Positions 8,961 through 19,046 are shown, counted from the first letter of the stretch. The stretch is DNA of 64,000 nt from Actinomycetes bacterium (GCA_021794835.1 JAJYQA010000027.1:1-64000); one strand, 5' to 3'. The notes: generated by a model not told the origin, from the letters alone. Made by a program: numbers and translations.

Positions 8961-11771
8961 ATGGATGAGTCAATAAAATCTATATCTGCGCAAACCCCAG
9001 ACCCACAAAGATCTTCAAAGAACCTGGAGAGGCTCTTATCCGGTGCACCGCAGACCTTTGATAAGCACAAAGGGCAAATGGCAAGCGTGGCCAGGCTGTT
9101 TGCTTACAGCCAATTTTTAGCGGATTACTCGATTAAGAACCCGGCAAGCCTGTCGCGGGCTCTAAGCGAGCTTCAAAAACCGGTGAACCGGGAAGAGGTC
9201 ATAGCCGAGGCCCAAAAACAGAGCTTTTTCGCCAGGGATAGCGGCGGTCTGCCGCCGTCTTTTAAAAACAGTATCCTTAAATTACTGCGCGATATTAAAA
9301 AACGCTACCTTTTAAGAATAACCCTGCGCGACATAACCGGTGTGGCGTCTCTATATGAATGCATGGCCGAGTTGAGTGTGCTTGCCGGGGCCATTGTCGA
9401 GATAGCCCTCGGCGCCGCTTATGCGCTGGTAAAAGAGCGTTTTGGTGAGATAAAAGGTAATCCGTTTACCGTAATTGCCCTGGGAAAGCTTGGCGCAGGC
9501 GAGCTAAATTACAGCTCTGATATAGATGTAATAACGGTTTACGGATCGGAGGAGGGGCTTTCTACCGGAAGTGAAGGCTCCTCCGGTGTTGCCATAAACC
9601 GGATTGGGGCACACGAGTATTTCGTGAGGCTTACCGAACTTCTGGCAAATCTTTTGCAGCAGCAGACCGAAGACGGCTTTGCTTACCGCGTAGACTTAAG
9701 GCTACGGCCCGATGGCCGAAGGGGAGAACTCTCGCTCTCGCTTAATTCATATATTGCATACTATGAGGCCTGGGGCAAGACCTGGGAGAGAATGGCCCTT
9801 ATTCGGGCAAGGCCGGTTGCCGGAGACAAAAGGCTTGGCGAAGACTTCTTGAAGGCCATCGAGCCATTTGTATGGAAAAGATCGACCGACTACTACGATA
9901 TCGAAGAAATAAAAGGGCTGAAGCGGCAAATCGACACCGTCTTTGATGCAAATGACATAAAGCGCGGCTACGGCGGTATCCGCGAGATAGAGTTCTTTGT
10001 CCAGACGTTTCAACTCCTCTATGGCGGCGAGCGCGCACATTTGCGTCTACCAGGGCTTATTGAAACCCTCGGCAAACTGCTGAATGACGGGTTCCTATCT
10101 GAAGATGATGTAAAGACACTTTCGGAGAGCTACGGGTTTTACAGAAGGCTTGAGCATATCCTCCAGATGAGAGACGATATCCAGACCCATACTTTGCCCG
10201 CAAAGCCTGAGGAGCTTCAAGCTCTTGCACTAAAGATGCGCTTTGCCGGCGAAAAGGAATTTTTATCGGAGCTCAAACTCCGGCGGCTGAAAATAAGGGA
10301 TATGTACAGGTCGCTTCTCGGCACAGCCGACAGTGAACAGGAAGTCATGGTGTTTCTTGAGGACGACCTCACCGACGCTGAAATCAAAGACTTTTTGTCC
10401 TTTAAGGGATTTAAAGACCCGAGCTCTGCCCTTAAAAATATGAAGGTCTTAAGCGAGCAGATGACTTTGGGCAAGACCATTCGGGAAAGGATGCTCCTTA
10501 GAAAGGTGACCCCGATGTTTCTTGAACGCATAATGAAACTTAACAACAAAGACAGGGCTTTAAACATATTTGTAACGTTTATCCAGAAGGTGGGGAACCA
10601 TGAATCGTATCTTGACCTTTTCTCCAGACGGCCCGACACGGTGGAGGTTATCGTAAAGGCATTCTCCGAGAGTACTTATATTACCCGCGCGCTTCTCAGC
10701 CTTGAGAATCTGGAAAGCCTTTTTGAGTATCCCGACATGCGGATGGATTATAAATCGGTGAAAGATAGGCTGCTCCGCATACTTGAGCTTAGCCGCACGC
10801 CCAAAAATGCGGTCCGCGAGTTCAAAATTGTTGAGGAGATGCGCTCAAGCCTGCTGTTTCTTGAGGGTATCTCCGATATAGATAAGCTGACAGATGCACT
10901 GAGTATGCTTGCCGACATTATTATCCGGGCAACACTGAACTACCTTGATCCTGATGCCGAGCTTGCAGTTATTAGCTTAGGCAAACTTGGCTCAAGGGAG
11001 TTAAATATCGGCTCGGACCTTGACCTTGTATTTATCTCGGGCAAGGAAAAATCGGTCCGTAAAAGATCCGTGCGCCTTGCCGAGGAGCTGATTAAATTTA
11101 TTACTAAATATACCGCCCGGGGGATTGCTTACGAAGTCGATATGCGCCTGCGGCCCGATGGTTCGCAGGGGATTCTGGTAAACGACATCGGCGGCTACCG
11201 AAACTATTATCGCAAAAATGCCCGCCCCTGGGAGATCCAGGCGCTTCTAAAGGCCCGGCCCATTGCCGGAAATGGTGGCACATTAAGGGCGTTTTTCGAT
11301 ATGAAACGGGATATCATTGCCAGCAGAGGCAAAGAGCTTATCGCACCCGATATCAAAGAGATGAGAAGAAGGATAGTTGCCGAAGTATCCAGGGAGTCTT
11401 CCGGCTACGACATAAAACTTGGGCCGGGCGGGATTGAGGAGATAGAGTTTTTTGTCCAGTACCTGCAATTGCAAAACGCCGCTAAGCACCCCGATCTTGT
11501 TACGCGCAAGACTACAGTTGCCTTAAAAAGGCTTGCCGGGTACGGCATAATCGATGTATACGTCGAGGCGGCGCTATCAAGCACGTACAGGTTCATGAGA
11601 ACTGTTGAGACGCTGCTTCGCCTTAATGAGGAGAAAGTCTTAAAGCCCGATACCGAGCTTGCCAGGATAACCGCCTCATTCTTTGGGTTTAGTTCAGCAG
11701 ACGATTTGATTGGCGAGGTCGAGCGAACTCGTAGGCAGGTGCTTGATATTGTAGAGGATGTTTATTTATAA
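8961..11771 (+). CDS. glnE: Bifunctional glutamine synthetase adenylyltransferase/deadenylylase
   Basis: A 936-residue protein, full length for the family. Two nucleotidyltransferase halves are visible: LGKLGAGELNYSSDIDV (about residues 174-190) and LGKLGSRELNIGSDLDL (about 673-689), each with the GSxxDxD-type metal site and a following RLRPDG motif. The N-terminal half removes AMP from glutamine synthetase and the C-terminal half adds it, under control of PII. Divergent glnB supports this. The start ATG at 8961 has a modest GGTGG site upstream. Downstream the next gene begins 73 bases later. Confidence 0.95.
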   Translation: MDESIKSISAQTPDPQRSSKNLERLLSGAPQTFDKHKGQMASVARLFAYSQFLADYSIKNPASLSRALSELQKPVNREEVIAEAQKQSFFARDSGGLPPSFKNSILKLLRDIKKRYLLRITLRDITGVASLYECMAELSVLAGAIVEIALGAAYALVKERFGEIKGNPFTVIALGKLGAGELNYSSDIDVITVYGSEEGLSTGSEGSSGVAINRIGAHEYFVRLTELLANLLQQQTEDGFAYRVDLRLRPDGRRGELSLSLNSYIAYYEAWGKTWERMALIRARPVAGDKRLGEDFLKAIEPFVWKRSTDYYDIEEIKGLKRQIDTVFDANDIKRGYGGIREIEFFVQTFQLLYGGERAHLRLPGLIETLGKLLNDGFLSEDDVKTLSESYGFYRRLEHILQMRDDIQTHTLPAKPEELQALALKMRFAGEKEFLSELKLRRLKIRDMYRSLLGTADSEQEVMVFLEDDLTDAEIKDFLSFKGFKDPSSALKNMKVLSEQMTLGKTIRERMLLRKVTPMFLERIMKLNNKDRALNIFVTFIQKVGNHESYLDLFSRRPDTVEVIVKAFSESTYITRALLSLENLESLFEYPDMRMDYKSVKDRLLRILELSRTPKNAVREFKIVEEMRSSLLFLEGISDIDKLTDALSMLADIIIRATLNYLDPDAELAVISLGKLGSRELNIGSDLDLVFISGKEKSVRKRSVRLAEELIKFITKYTARGIAYEVDMRLRPDGSQGILVNDIGGYRNYYRKNARPWEIQALLKARPIAGNGGTLRAFFDMKRDIIASRGKELIAPDIKEMRRRIVAEVSRESSGYDIKLGPGGIEEIEFFVQYLQLQNAAKHPDLVTRKTTVALKRLAGYGIIDVYVEAALSSTYRFMRTVETLLRLNEEKVLKPDTELARITASFFGFSSADDLIGEVERTRRQVLDIVEDVYL

Positions 11772-11844
11772 CCTTAAGCGATATATAATATTTAATATAT
11801 TTAATTTAGAGTGGTGTTCGATTGCTGAGGGGGAGGGGCAGAGA

Positions 11845-12534
11845 ATGGCAACGAAAAATTTCTTAATTGGGGATGTATTGCGCGATAGTTTGGAGACGTT
11901 TAAGGGTAATTGGGCTCTTTTTGTTGGTCTTACGTTCATAGCATTTATTATTTCCGCGATAGCGGGTTCAATCGACAACGCGTTGTTTACGGCGCCAAGT
12001 CCATCCGGCGGGGGTTTCAGGCCGAGCCTACGCATTTTCTCGTTTCTTGCAGGAGCCTTTATCAGCATGGGCGCTATAAACGTAGCGCTTAAATCTATAA
12101 AAGGCGAGAAAGCAGAAATCGGCGATTTCTTCACGGTATACCCACTGTATTTAATATTTCTCGTCAGTAATTTCTTGTTTGACGTTGCCGTTGGTATCGG
12201 TTTTATTTTGCTTATCATTCCGGGTATTTATCTTTTTGTTAGATTGCAATTTTTCGGTTACTATATCGTTGATGAAAATACACGGAGCACGGATGCGATT
12301 GTCAAATCTTTGCGAAAAAGCTGGGAGCTAACACGAGGCATAGCCGGCAAAGTATTTCTGCTTGACCTAGCACTTCTTGGTCTTATTATACTTGGCGCAA
12401 TACCGTTAGGCCTTGGCCTCCTTATTGCATTTCCACTCGTTTTTCTTGCTAATGCCTACGTGTACCGTGGTTTCGGGGGGTCAGCGGTGGCATCTAAGGT
12501 AGAACCAACCCTGGTAGGTCCGGCTGCCCGGTAA
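11845..12534 (+). CDS. YciC/DUF975-like multi-pass membrane protein
   Basis: A 229-residue integral membrane protein with about five to six hydrophobic segments (about 24-45, 70-88, 107-135, 140-160, 170-210). The organisation resembles YciC or glycerophosphodiester-phosphodiesterase membrane domains: an N-terminal amphipathic opening, a central RKSWELTRG motif typical of that group, and a long C-terminal hydrophobic region. No catalytic residues can be assigned. The ATG at 11845 follows GGGGAGGGG, which favours it over the longer frame from 11758. It converges with typA, only 11 bases apart. Function unknown. Confidence 0.75.
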   Translation: MATKNFLIGDVLRDSLETFKGNWALFVGLTFIAFIISAIAGSIDNALFTAPSPSGGGFRPSLRIFSFLAGAFISMGAINVALKSIKGEKAEIGDFFTVYPLYLIFLVSNFLFDVAVGIGFILLIIPGIYLFVRLQFFGYYIVDENTRSTDAIVKSLRKSWELTRGIAGKVFLLDLALLGLIILGAIPLGLGLLIAFPLVFLANAYVYRGFGGSAVASKVEPTLVGPAAR

Positions 12535-12545
12535 TAGAAGACACT

Positions 12546-14369
12546 CTATTTTTTAGCTTTCTTACGGGCGTTCTCGTCAAGCAGTTTTTTGCGGAGGCGG
12601 ATTGCCTTCGGAGTGATCTCGACAAGCTCATCATCCTCAATAAATTCGAGGGCTTGTTCTAGGGTGAGTTCTTTGTGCGGAGTTAGCCGCAGGGCATCAT
12701 CGGAGCCTGCGGCCCGCATGTTGGTTAGTTTCTTCTCTTTAATGGCGTTAACTGTGAGATCAACGCCTTTGTTGTTCTCACCAATGATCATGCCTTCGTA
12801 TACGTCGGTATTTGGCGGTACGAATAGTTGTCCTCGATCCTGCAAGCTATTTAGTGCATAGCGCACGGCTTTGCCACCCGCATGACAAATCAAAACGCCT
12901 GTCTCGCGCTTTGGTATCTCGCCCTTAAAGAACTCGTACTCATAAAAGTTGCTGTATAGTGTGCCTGTCCCCCGAGTCATGGTTAGAAACTCGCTTCTAA
13001 AGCCGATTAAAGAGCGAGAGGGGACGACGAACTCCATCTGCACGCTTGCCAAGTCGGTCTCGACAAAGTTTCTCATCTCTGCCTTGCGCCTGCCCATCTC
13101 CTCGATGACATAGCCGTGAAAGTCCTTATCTACATCGATCACTAAAAGCTCAATGGGCTCGAGAATTCTGCCGTCAATTTCTTTAAAGATAACTTTGGGT
13201 TTAGATACCTCAAGTTCATAGCCCTCGCGGCGCATTGTCTCGATAAGGATTGAAAGATGCAATTCGCCGCGGCCAGATACTTTGAGCATATCTTCTCCCG
13301 CAATATCCTCAACCCTTAAACCCACATTTACCTTAGCTTCTCGGTAGAGACGCTCGCGGATATGGCGGCTCGTAAGGAACTTTCCGCCATCTTTACCAAC
13401 AAATGGGCTTGTGTTTGGACCTATCATTACCGAGATTGTCGGCTCGTCAATGTTAACAAAGGGAAGTGCTTCGGGCGATTCATATGAGGCGATGGTTTCA
13501 CCAACGTCTACATCATCGAATCCCGCAATGCATACGATGTCTCCGGCTTTTGCGTGATCGACTGCAACTCGTTTTACCCCTTTATAGGTAAACAAACCGC
13601 TAATCTTTCCCGGTTGTTTTGTGCCGTCGCGGCGCATGAGGTAGACCTGATCTCCGACACGCATCCCGCCGTGCACGATTCGTCCGATCCCAAGGCCCCC
13701 GATGTAGTTGTCGTAGTCAAGCATTGTTACAAGCATCTGCAGGGGTTTATCACGGTCGGCAACGGGCGGAAGAACGCGGTGGATGATGGTTTCAAGGAGC
13801 GGCTTAAGATTATCGCTATCTTCCTCCATCTCGTACCAGGCGATACCATCCTTCGCGGAGCAGTAGACAATTGCAAAATCAAGCTGCTCATCGGTGGCAT
13901 TTAGTTCGCAAAAGAGGTCGAAGGTTTCATCGACAACTTCGTGGGAGCGTGCATCTGGTTTATCTACTTTATTAATGACGAGAATCGGCTTTAGGTGAAG
14001 GTCGAGGGCTTTTCTTAAAACAAACTTTGTCTGCGGCATCGGCCCCTCAAACGCATCTACAAGCAGCAGCACGCCGTCAACCATTTGCAGAATGCGCTCG
14101 ACTTCTGAGCCAAAATCGCTATGCCCGGGAGTATCAACGATGTTAATCTTGATATCTTTATAAGTAACGGAAGCATTTTTTGAGAATATCGTTATGCCGC
14201 GTTCCCGCTCAAGGTCGTTTGAGTCCATAACGCGCTCGTTAACCTCTTCGTTTTTCCTAAAAACGCCCGTTTGGCGAAGCATCGCATCGATAAGCGTGGT
14301 TTTACCATGGTCAACATGGGCTATAATGGCAATATTTCTTATGTCTTTTCTTCTCGCCTGGTGCAGCAT
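12546..14369 (-). CDS. typA: Ribosome-associated GTPase BipA/TypA
   Basis: A 607-residue translational GTPase. The G1 motif [10 protein letters not shown] starts at residue 17, G2/G3 follow in the switch regions ([16 protein letters not shown]), and G4 is NKVDKPDA. Domains II, III and V and the BipA-specific C-terminal domain follow in order, giving the family length. It acts on the ribosome during stress and 50S assembly. ATG 14369 is preceded by AGAGG about ten bases upstream. It is divergent from archease with 179 bp between them. Confidence 0.97.
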   Translation of the reverse strand: MLHQARRKDIRNIAIIAHVDHGKTTLIDAMLRQTGVFRKNEEVNERVMDSNDLERERGITIFSKNASVTYKDIKINIVDTPGHSDFGSEVERILQMVDGVLLLVDAFEGPMPQTKFVLRKALDLHLKPILVINKVDKPDARSHEVVDETFDLFCELNATDEQLDFAIVYCSAKDGIAWYEMEEDSDNLKPLLETIIHRVLPPVADRDKPLQMLVTMLDYDNYIGGLGIGRIVHGGMRVGDQVYLMRRDGTKQPGKISGLFTYKGVKRVAVDHAKAGDIVCIAGFDDVDVGETIASYESPEALPFVNIDEPTISVMIGPNTSPFVGKDGGKFLTSRHIRERLYREAKVNVGLRVEDIAGEDMLKVSGRGELHLSILIETMRREGYELEVSKPKVIFKEIDGRILEPIELLVIDVDKDFHGYVIEEMGRRKAEMRNFVETDLASVQMEFVVPSRSLIGFRSEFLTMTRGTGTLYSNFYEYEFFKGEIPKRETGVLICHAGGKAVRYALNSLQDRGQLFVPPNTDVYEGMIIGENNKGVDLTVNAIKEKKLTNMRAAGSDDALRLTPHKELTLEQALEFIEDDELVEITPKAIRLRKKLLDENARKKAKK

Positions 14370-14487
14370 TTTTCTAAAACCTCTTTTTTCTGGTCACGAT
14401 GAACATTTTTGCAACTTTGTTAATATACCATATCTGATGCACACAGGCATACGGGTTTTACACGCCCAAATAAGTGCTAACTTGGTA

Positions 14488-14507
14488 ATAGAAAAAATTT
14501 TTTCTAT
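14488..14507. promoter_or_regulatory. 20-bp A/T palindrome upstream of archease
   Basis: A perfect palindrome whose half is ATAGAAAAAA. It lies in the divergent typA-archease space, 41 bases before the archease start. The six-A/six-T core would be intrinsically curved. It may overlap a promoter for archease-rtcB or act as an operator; the sequence does not decide. Confidence 0.35.
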
Positions 14508-14548
14508 GTTGTTTTATAAATCTCGTCTGAAGGGAACTGACAAGCTTT

Positions 14549-14959
14549 ATGAAGTTCGAGTTTTTGGAACATCCATCGGATCTACTTATTAAAGCCGCTG
14601 GAAAGACAGAAAAAGAGGTATTCAAAGGGATGATGCAGGGTGTCGCCGCCTACTTAAGTGGCGAAGTTGAAACTAAACCCGAAGCCTTAGCAGAAGAGCA
14701 ATCATATATAATAGAGATAGAAGGCGACGGCTACTTAAATCTATTGATCAAGTTTTTAAACGAGATACTTTATTTAACAGAAACCGAGAGGAAGATCTTC
14801 ACCAAAGTAGATTTCGAGGAGTTAGCAGAAATATCTCTGAAAGCGAAAGTTTATGGGTACAAAAGTGAGTTTGTGGAACAGATAAAAGGTGCCACTTATA
14901 GATCTTCTTTCGAAAAAACTCCGAAAGGATTTGAGGCACGGGTTGTGTTCGATATCTAA
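14549..14959 (+). CDS. Archease, RtcB-activating protein
   Basis: A 136-residue protein of archease type. It has the N-terminal FEFLEHPSDLLIKAAGKT stretch with the conserved Asp10 metal ligand, and the C-terminal GATYRSSFEK segment plus the terminal Asp that belong to the family metal site. Archease speeds guanylylation and turnover of the RNA ligase RtcB. The next gene is rtcB, starting one base after this stop, so the pair is coupled. A GAAGGGA site lies about 12 bases before the ATG. This region reads as more A-rich than its neighbours by eye. Confidence 0.9.
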   Translation: MKFEFLEHPSDLLIKAAGKTEKEVFKGMMQGVAAYLSGEVETKPEALAEEQSYIIEIEGDGYLNLLIKFLNEILYLTETERKIFTKVDFEELAEISLKAKVYGYKSEFVEQIKGATYRSSFEKTPKGFEARVVFDI

Positions 14960-14960
14960 C

Positions 14961-16382
14961 ATGATTCAAAAAAAGGATTTTAAGCAGATCGGCAAGTATT
15001 TATATGAGATTCCTAAAAATTTTAGGGATGACATGAAGGCTCCAGCCAGGTTTTATTCTAGCCCCGCTTTCTTAGAAAAGTTGCTTGGGGAAAGAGCGCT
15101 AGAGCAGCTAGTTAACACGGCTACTCTCGATGGTGTTTACAAGTACGCTTTAGCGATGCCAGATATACACGAGGGCTATGGCTTTCCTATCGGAGGGGTA
15201 GTAGCACTTGATAAAACCAAGGGATTAATTTCACCAGGTGGCGTCGGCTATGATATCAACTGCGGGGTAAGGCTTCTTAAAACAGGCTTATTCTTAGAAG
15301 AGTTTAATTCTAAAAAAAGGGAATTGATGGAGGAGGTTTTTAAGACCGTGCCCGCAGGACTTGCGGGCAAAGGTGCCGCAAGAATCTCACTCGAAGAGCT
15401 TGATAAATTCTTAGAATGGGGAGCCGAATATGCGGTGGAGAAAGGTTTTGGAACCGCAAAAGATTTAGAAAACACAGAAGAAAACGGCAGATTAAAAACT
15501 GCTGATGCTGGCAAAGTAAGCGACCGGGCAAAGAAGCGAGGCAAGGATCAGCTTGGGACCCTGGGGTCCGGAAATCACTTTTTAGAGATTCAGCGGGTAG
15601 CAGGCATTTTTGATAAAAAAGTGGCAGATAGACTAAATATCCAGCCGGATGAAGTCTTCGTGATGATTCACACCGGTTCTCGGGGCTTAGGCCACCAGGT
15701 TGCAACCGATTACATCGAGATTATGCGCGCGGCGATGAAGAAATACAATATAAAGATTGCCGACCCCGAATTGGTCTCGGCACCTCTTAATTCAAAAGAA
15801 GGGCAGGATTACTTTAAGGCAATGTCAGCGGCGGCAAATTTTGCCTGGGTAAACCGACAAGTAATTACGGAGATGACCAGGCGAGCCTTCAACAGAGTTT
15901 TCGGGATACCAAAAGAGCAGGTCGTCCTGATCTACGATGTGGCTCACAACATGGCAAAGATTGAAGGTAACCTAATCGTCCACCGGAAAGGGGCAACAAG
16001 AGCCTTTGGACCCGGCAATCCAAATATACCGCTAATTTATAGAGACATCGGTCAGCCGGCTATTCTTCCGGGAAGCATGGGTACCGCTTCCTATTTAATG
16101 TTGGGGACAAAGAAAGCTGAGGAAGAGACCTTTGGGTCCACGGCACACGGCGCGGGTAGGGTTTTAAGCAGACATAAAGCAAAGCGTATGGTTAAAGGGG
16201 AAGAGTTAAGAAAAGAACTTGAAAAAGAAGGAATCGCCATATTTTCTACCAGCAATGTTGGTTTAGCTGAGGAAGCACCGATTGCCTACAAAAACATCGA
16301 AGAGGTAGCAAATATCACGGCCTCAGCCGGTATAGCCAAAAAGGTTATCCAACTTAGACCCATAGGTGTAGTTAAGGGGTGA
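14961..16382 (+). CDS. rtcB: RNA-splicing ligase RtcB
   Basis: A 473-residue GTP-dependent 3'-phosphate/5'-OH RNA ligase. The Mn-binding and guanylylation motifs are present in order: GYDINCGVR with the metal Cys, GSGNHFLE, HTGSRGLGHQ, DVAHN, HRKGATRA with the His that carries GMP in characterised homologues, PGSMGTASY and STAHGAGR. The ATG at 14961 is chosen because it directly follows archease and matches the usual N-terminus; a longer frame from 14889 only overlaps archease. Likely role: repair of RNAs broken by ribonucleases. No rtcA or rtcR gene is next to it. Confidence 0.95.
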   Translation: MIQKKDFKQIGKYLYEIPKNFRDDMKAPARFYSSPAFLEKLLGERALEQLVNTATLDGVYKYALAMPDIHEGYGFPIGGVVALDKTKGLISPGGVGYDINCGVRLLKTGLFLEEFNSKKRELMEEVFKTVPAGLAGKGAARISLEELDKFLEWGAEYAVEKGFGTAKDLENTEENGRLKTADAGKVSDRAKKRGKDQLGTLGSGNHFLEIQRVAGIFDKKVADRLNIQPDEVFVMIHTGSRGLGHQVATDYIEIMRAAMKKYNIKIADPELVSAPLNSKEGQDYFKAMSAAANFAWVNRQVITEMTRRAFNRVFGIPKEQVVLIYDVAHNMAKIEGNLIVHRKGATRAFGPGNPNIPLIYRDIGQPAILPGSMGTASYLMLGTKKAEEETFGSTAHGAGRVLSRHKAKRMVKGEELRKELEKEGIAIFSTSNVGLAEEAPIAYKNIEEVANITASAGIAKKVIQLRPIGVVKG

Positions 16383-16533
16383 GGTATTATTTTCCACCCT
16401 TACTCTGGACCTTCTGCTAGATAGTGTCTCTCGGGCACTCCCAGTGCTCTTAGAATTGTTGGTACGGTGATGTTGCTCCTCCTTTGGCCTTAAACTCACC
16501 CTCATCCTTACCTTTACTCTTATCTTTACCCTA

Positions 16534-16979
16534 TTAGGCTTTTACCAGGAGAGACAGTGTATCAATATGATACGTTTGTGGGAAAAGATCCACCAAACTA
16601 ACCGATTTGATAGTATATTTAGCAGAAAGCTTTTCCGAGTCTCTAGCTAAGGTTGATGGATTACAGGACACATGGTGATTAGCTCCGGTTGAGCCTTAAG
16701 TATATTGCCCACTAATCTATCAGGTAGACCGGCCTGTGGTGGGCCAGCCAATACTATACCAAGCGGTCCATAGTTACTTATATTATAAGTCTCAGCGGAG
16801 ATACGTAAGAACCTCATGTTTCGCTTTCCGTCTTCGACCGACGATGGGTTTTCCTCAACCGCGATAATCTCACGAACCTTTGGTGCAAGAGGCAATGAAA
16901 AGTTACCGGCGCCGGAATGCAAATCCAAAATCCGTTTGTTTTGAAGCGGCTTGAGTGCGCTCTTTATATAGTGTGTCAA
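16534..16979 (-). pseudogene. C-terminal remnant of an RumA/TrmA-type rRNA uracil-5-methyltransferase
   Basis: Leftward frame 16979-16647 gives the SAM-binding part (ILDLHSGAGNFSLPLA, then an AGPPQAGL segment in place of the usual DPPRAGL). One base appears to be missing near 16673. After the shift the catalytic segment continues as VSCNPSTLARD and ends with FPQTYHIDTLSLLVKA and a stop at 16534. The N-terminal TRAM and central domains are absent upstream, so only about 150 codons survive. This is a decayed gene. Confidence 0.8.
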
Positions 16980-16992
16980 TGTCCATCTTTAT

Positions 16993-17157
16993 CCTGGGTT
17001 TGGGCTAAGTACCCATCCCTATGGAACCTGGAATAGCCCCTATACACTGGGTATTGATGGTTACAACTATAACGATTCCCAGGATTATACGGATACTGGC
17101 ACACAGGTTGATAGCGGGAAGAAGCCGGATGACGCATTACACTTTTTTCTTTCTTAA
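16993..17157 (+). other. Short open fragment resembling the end of a secreted protein
   Basis: A 54-codon open stretch without a start codon reads as a plausible extracellular-protein tail (for example PYGTWNSPYTLGIDGYN and DSQDYTDTGTQVDSGKK) and stops at 17155. It overlaps the 3' end of rarA and sits just where the methyltransferase remnant loses its 5' part. I infer foreign or rearranged DNA; the source family was not recognised. Confidence 0.35.
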
Positions 17158-18441
17158 CTTGTTCAGCCCCTCTTTAATCGTCTTCTCATAGCCATTTTCA
17201 GTAGGGCGGTAGTAAACCTTGTCTTTTAATCCCTCTGGTAGATAGGTCTCCTCGACGTAGTTTCCCGGATAGTCGTGCGGGTACTTGTATCCCTTGCCGT
17301 GTCCAAGTTTTTTGGCAAGGGTAGTGGGGGCATTTCGCAAGTGGTTTGGGATAGGCTCAACGCGCTCGTTTTGGACGTCGCGGATTGCCTCATTAATTGC
17401 AGCCTTGGCAGCGTTAGACTTGGGCGCGCTTGCAAGGTACGTTGCGCATTGGGATAGGTTAAGCTTGGCCTCAGGAAGCCCGACGAAATTTAAGGCATCT
17501 GCCGTTGCAGTTGCCAGCATAAGTGCATGGGGGTCGGCATTTCCGACATCTTCGGATGCAAAGATGACCATGCGACGGGCGATAAACTTCGGGTCCTCGC
17601 CGCTCTCCAGCATCCTTGCTAAGTAATAGACTGCGGCATCGGGATCGCTTCCCCGCATGCTCTTTATAAACGCGCTTATGATATCGTAGTGGGCATCGCC
17701 CGCACGGTCGTACTGAAGCTGCTTCTTGTTGATTGCGCTCCCGGCAATACCGATTGTTATACGCGCTTCTTTGCCCGTGCTGTTTGCCGCTATCTCAAGT
17801 GCAGTTAGTGCAACCCTTGCATCCCCATTTGCACTTTTTGCGATATGAGCCAGCGCATCATCATCTATCGTAATATTTAGTTTGCCAAGCCCCTGTTCTT
17901 TGTCTTTGATCGCCCTCTTAATTATCTTGGCTACATTTTCGTCGGTTAGCTGCTCAAGCCGGAAGAGGCGCGAGCGCGACAAAATTGGGGCGTTTACCTC
18001 AAAGCCGGGGTTTTCAGTAGTTGCGCCGATCAATACGATGGTACCCGCCTCGATATGCGGCAGAAAAGCATCCTGCTGTGCCTTGTTGAAACGGTGTATC
18101 TCATCTATAAAGAGGATTGTTTGCTTTCCTTCTAAGTCTTGCCTGTCGGTCGCCTCCTTAACGACTTTGCGTATATCGGCTACGCCGCTTGTTACGGCAG
18201 AGAACTCGACAAAGTGCGCCTTCGTCATGTTGGCAATAATCCGGGCGATGGTAGTTTTGCCGCTGCCCGGCGGGCCCCAGAGGATCATCGAATTTAACTT
18301 ATCGCTTGCGATGATATTTTTCAGTAGACCGTTTTCGCCCAACAGGTGATCCTGCCCAACAAACTCATCCAGGGTACGCGGGCGTATCCTTTCGGCCAGC
18401 GGGGCATGTTTTGCAGCATTTGCGGAAAACAATGTATCCAT
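17137..18441 (-). CDS. rarA: Replication-associated recombination AAA+ ATPase RarA/MgsA
   Basis: A 434-residue clamp-loader-like ATPase. Walker A is GPPGSGKTT, Walker B LFIDEIHRFNKAQQDAFLP, sensor 1 GATTENPGFEVNAPILSR, followed by the C-terminal tetramerisation domain (SDPDAAVYYLARMLESGEDP and the HLRNAP segment). It acts at stalled replication forks. The ATG at 18441 gives the usual N-terminus beginning LFSANAAKHAPLAERIRP; no strong ribosome site is seen. The N-terminal zinc finger of MgsA-type proteins is not present. Confidence 0.95.
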   Translation of the reverse strand: MDTLFSANAAKHAPLAERIRPRTLDEFVGQDHLLGENGLLKNIIASDKLNSMILWGPPGSGKTTIARIIANMTKAHFVEFSAVTSGVADIRKVVKEATDRQDLEGKQTILFIDEIHRFNKAQQDAFLPHIEAGTIVLIGATTENPGFEVNAPILSRSRLFRLEQLTDENVAKIIKRAIKDKEQGLGKLNITIDDDALAHIAKSANGDARVALTALEIAANSTGKEARITIGIAGSAINKKQLQYDRAGDAHYDIISAFIKSMRGSDPDAAVYYLARMLESGEDPKFIARRMVIFASEDVGNADPHALMLATATADALNFVGLPEAKLNLSQCATYLASAPKSNAAKAAINEAIRDVQNERVEPIPNHLRNAPTTLAKKLGHGKGYKYPHDYPGNYVEETYLPEGLKDKVYYRPTENGYEKTIKEGLNKLRKKKV

Positions 18442-18520
18442 ATCTTGGATTGTAACGATAAGAGGGTTAAATTACCAGCGGAGGAAGGGAGTATCGCCGT
18501 CAAGAGCATAGGAAATAAAT

Positions 18521-18547
18521 GCAGTTGCCCATTTACCGGGCAACTGC
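18521..18547. repeat. Stem-loop of the dispersed AGTTGCCC family (copy A)
   Basis: A perfect 10-bp stem, GCAGTTGCCC with GGGCAACTGC, around the loop ATTTACC. It lies between rarA and the small exported protein gene. The same core recurs at 19168, 22188, 22252 (inverted), 30463, 33639 and 50912. No T-run follows, so it is not a typical terminator. Confidence 0.7.
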
Positions 18548-18578
18548 TACGATTGATAATTAGATGTGAGGCAATCCG

Positions 18579-19046
18579 ATGGACCTTCGTAAAAAATATC
18601 TACTGCCAATAAGTATACTAGTACTCATCGCTATAGGCCTGGTTTGGTTTTTAAAGCCATCTAAGAGTGCACCGGAGTTTCATAACGCCATAAAAGGTGC
18701 GGATGCGGTTGTAATATACAGTGGCCAGCCGGCGAAATGGAAATATGTCGGCACCTATGACAAATCCGATCGGGTGTTTAAGGACATAATGTCGGCCCTT
18801 GCGCTTACCACTAAACAAGGTAACGTCTGAAAGTGAGTAAACGGGTACCTTCTTCGCTGGTTCAGCGGGGATAATAAAATAGGCGAGGCATTCGTCAATC
18901 GGGACTCTGGGTTGCTGCAGATAATGTATCAGAGAAACATGAAGGTTAATTCCAACCAAGGTAAGTTTTTCCTTCCCAAAGACAAGCTTGAGGTCATAAA
19001 GAAGCTGGCTATGGCCAAATTAAAAGAGCCTGGCACCAAGAAGTAA
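18579..19046 (+). pseudogene. Small exported/lipid-anchored-type protein interrupted by two in-frame TGA codons
   Basis: A 155-codon frame starting MDLRKKYLLPISILVLIAIG, with one N-terminal membrane segment (about residues 7-26) and a mixed hydrophilic domain. It is closed by TGA at 18828 and TGA at 18834, then runs on open in the same frame (NGYLLRWFSGDNKIGEAFVN through KLKEPGTKK) to TAA at 19044. The continuation looks like real protein. Both TGAs could derive from CGA by C-to-T change. Nonsense decay is the simplest reading; recoding is not excluded. If only the first part is used, the product is 83 residues. Family not recognised. Confidence 0.65.
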
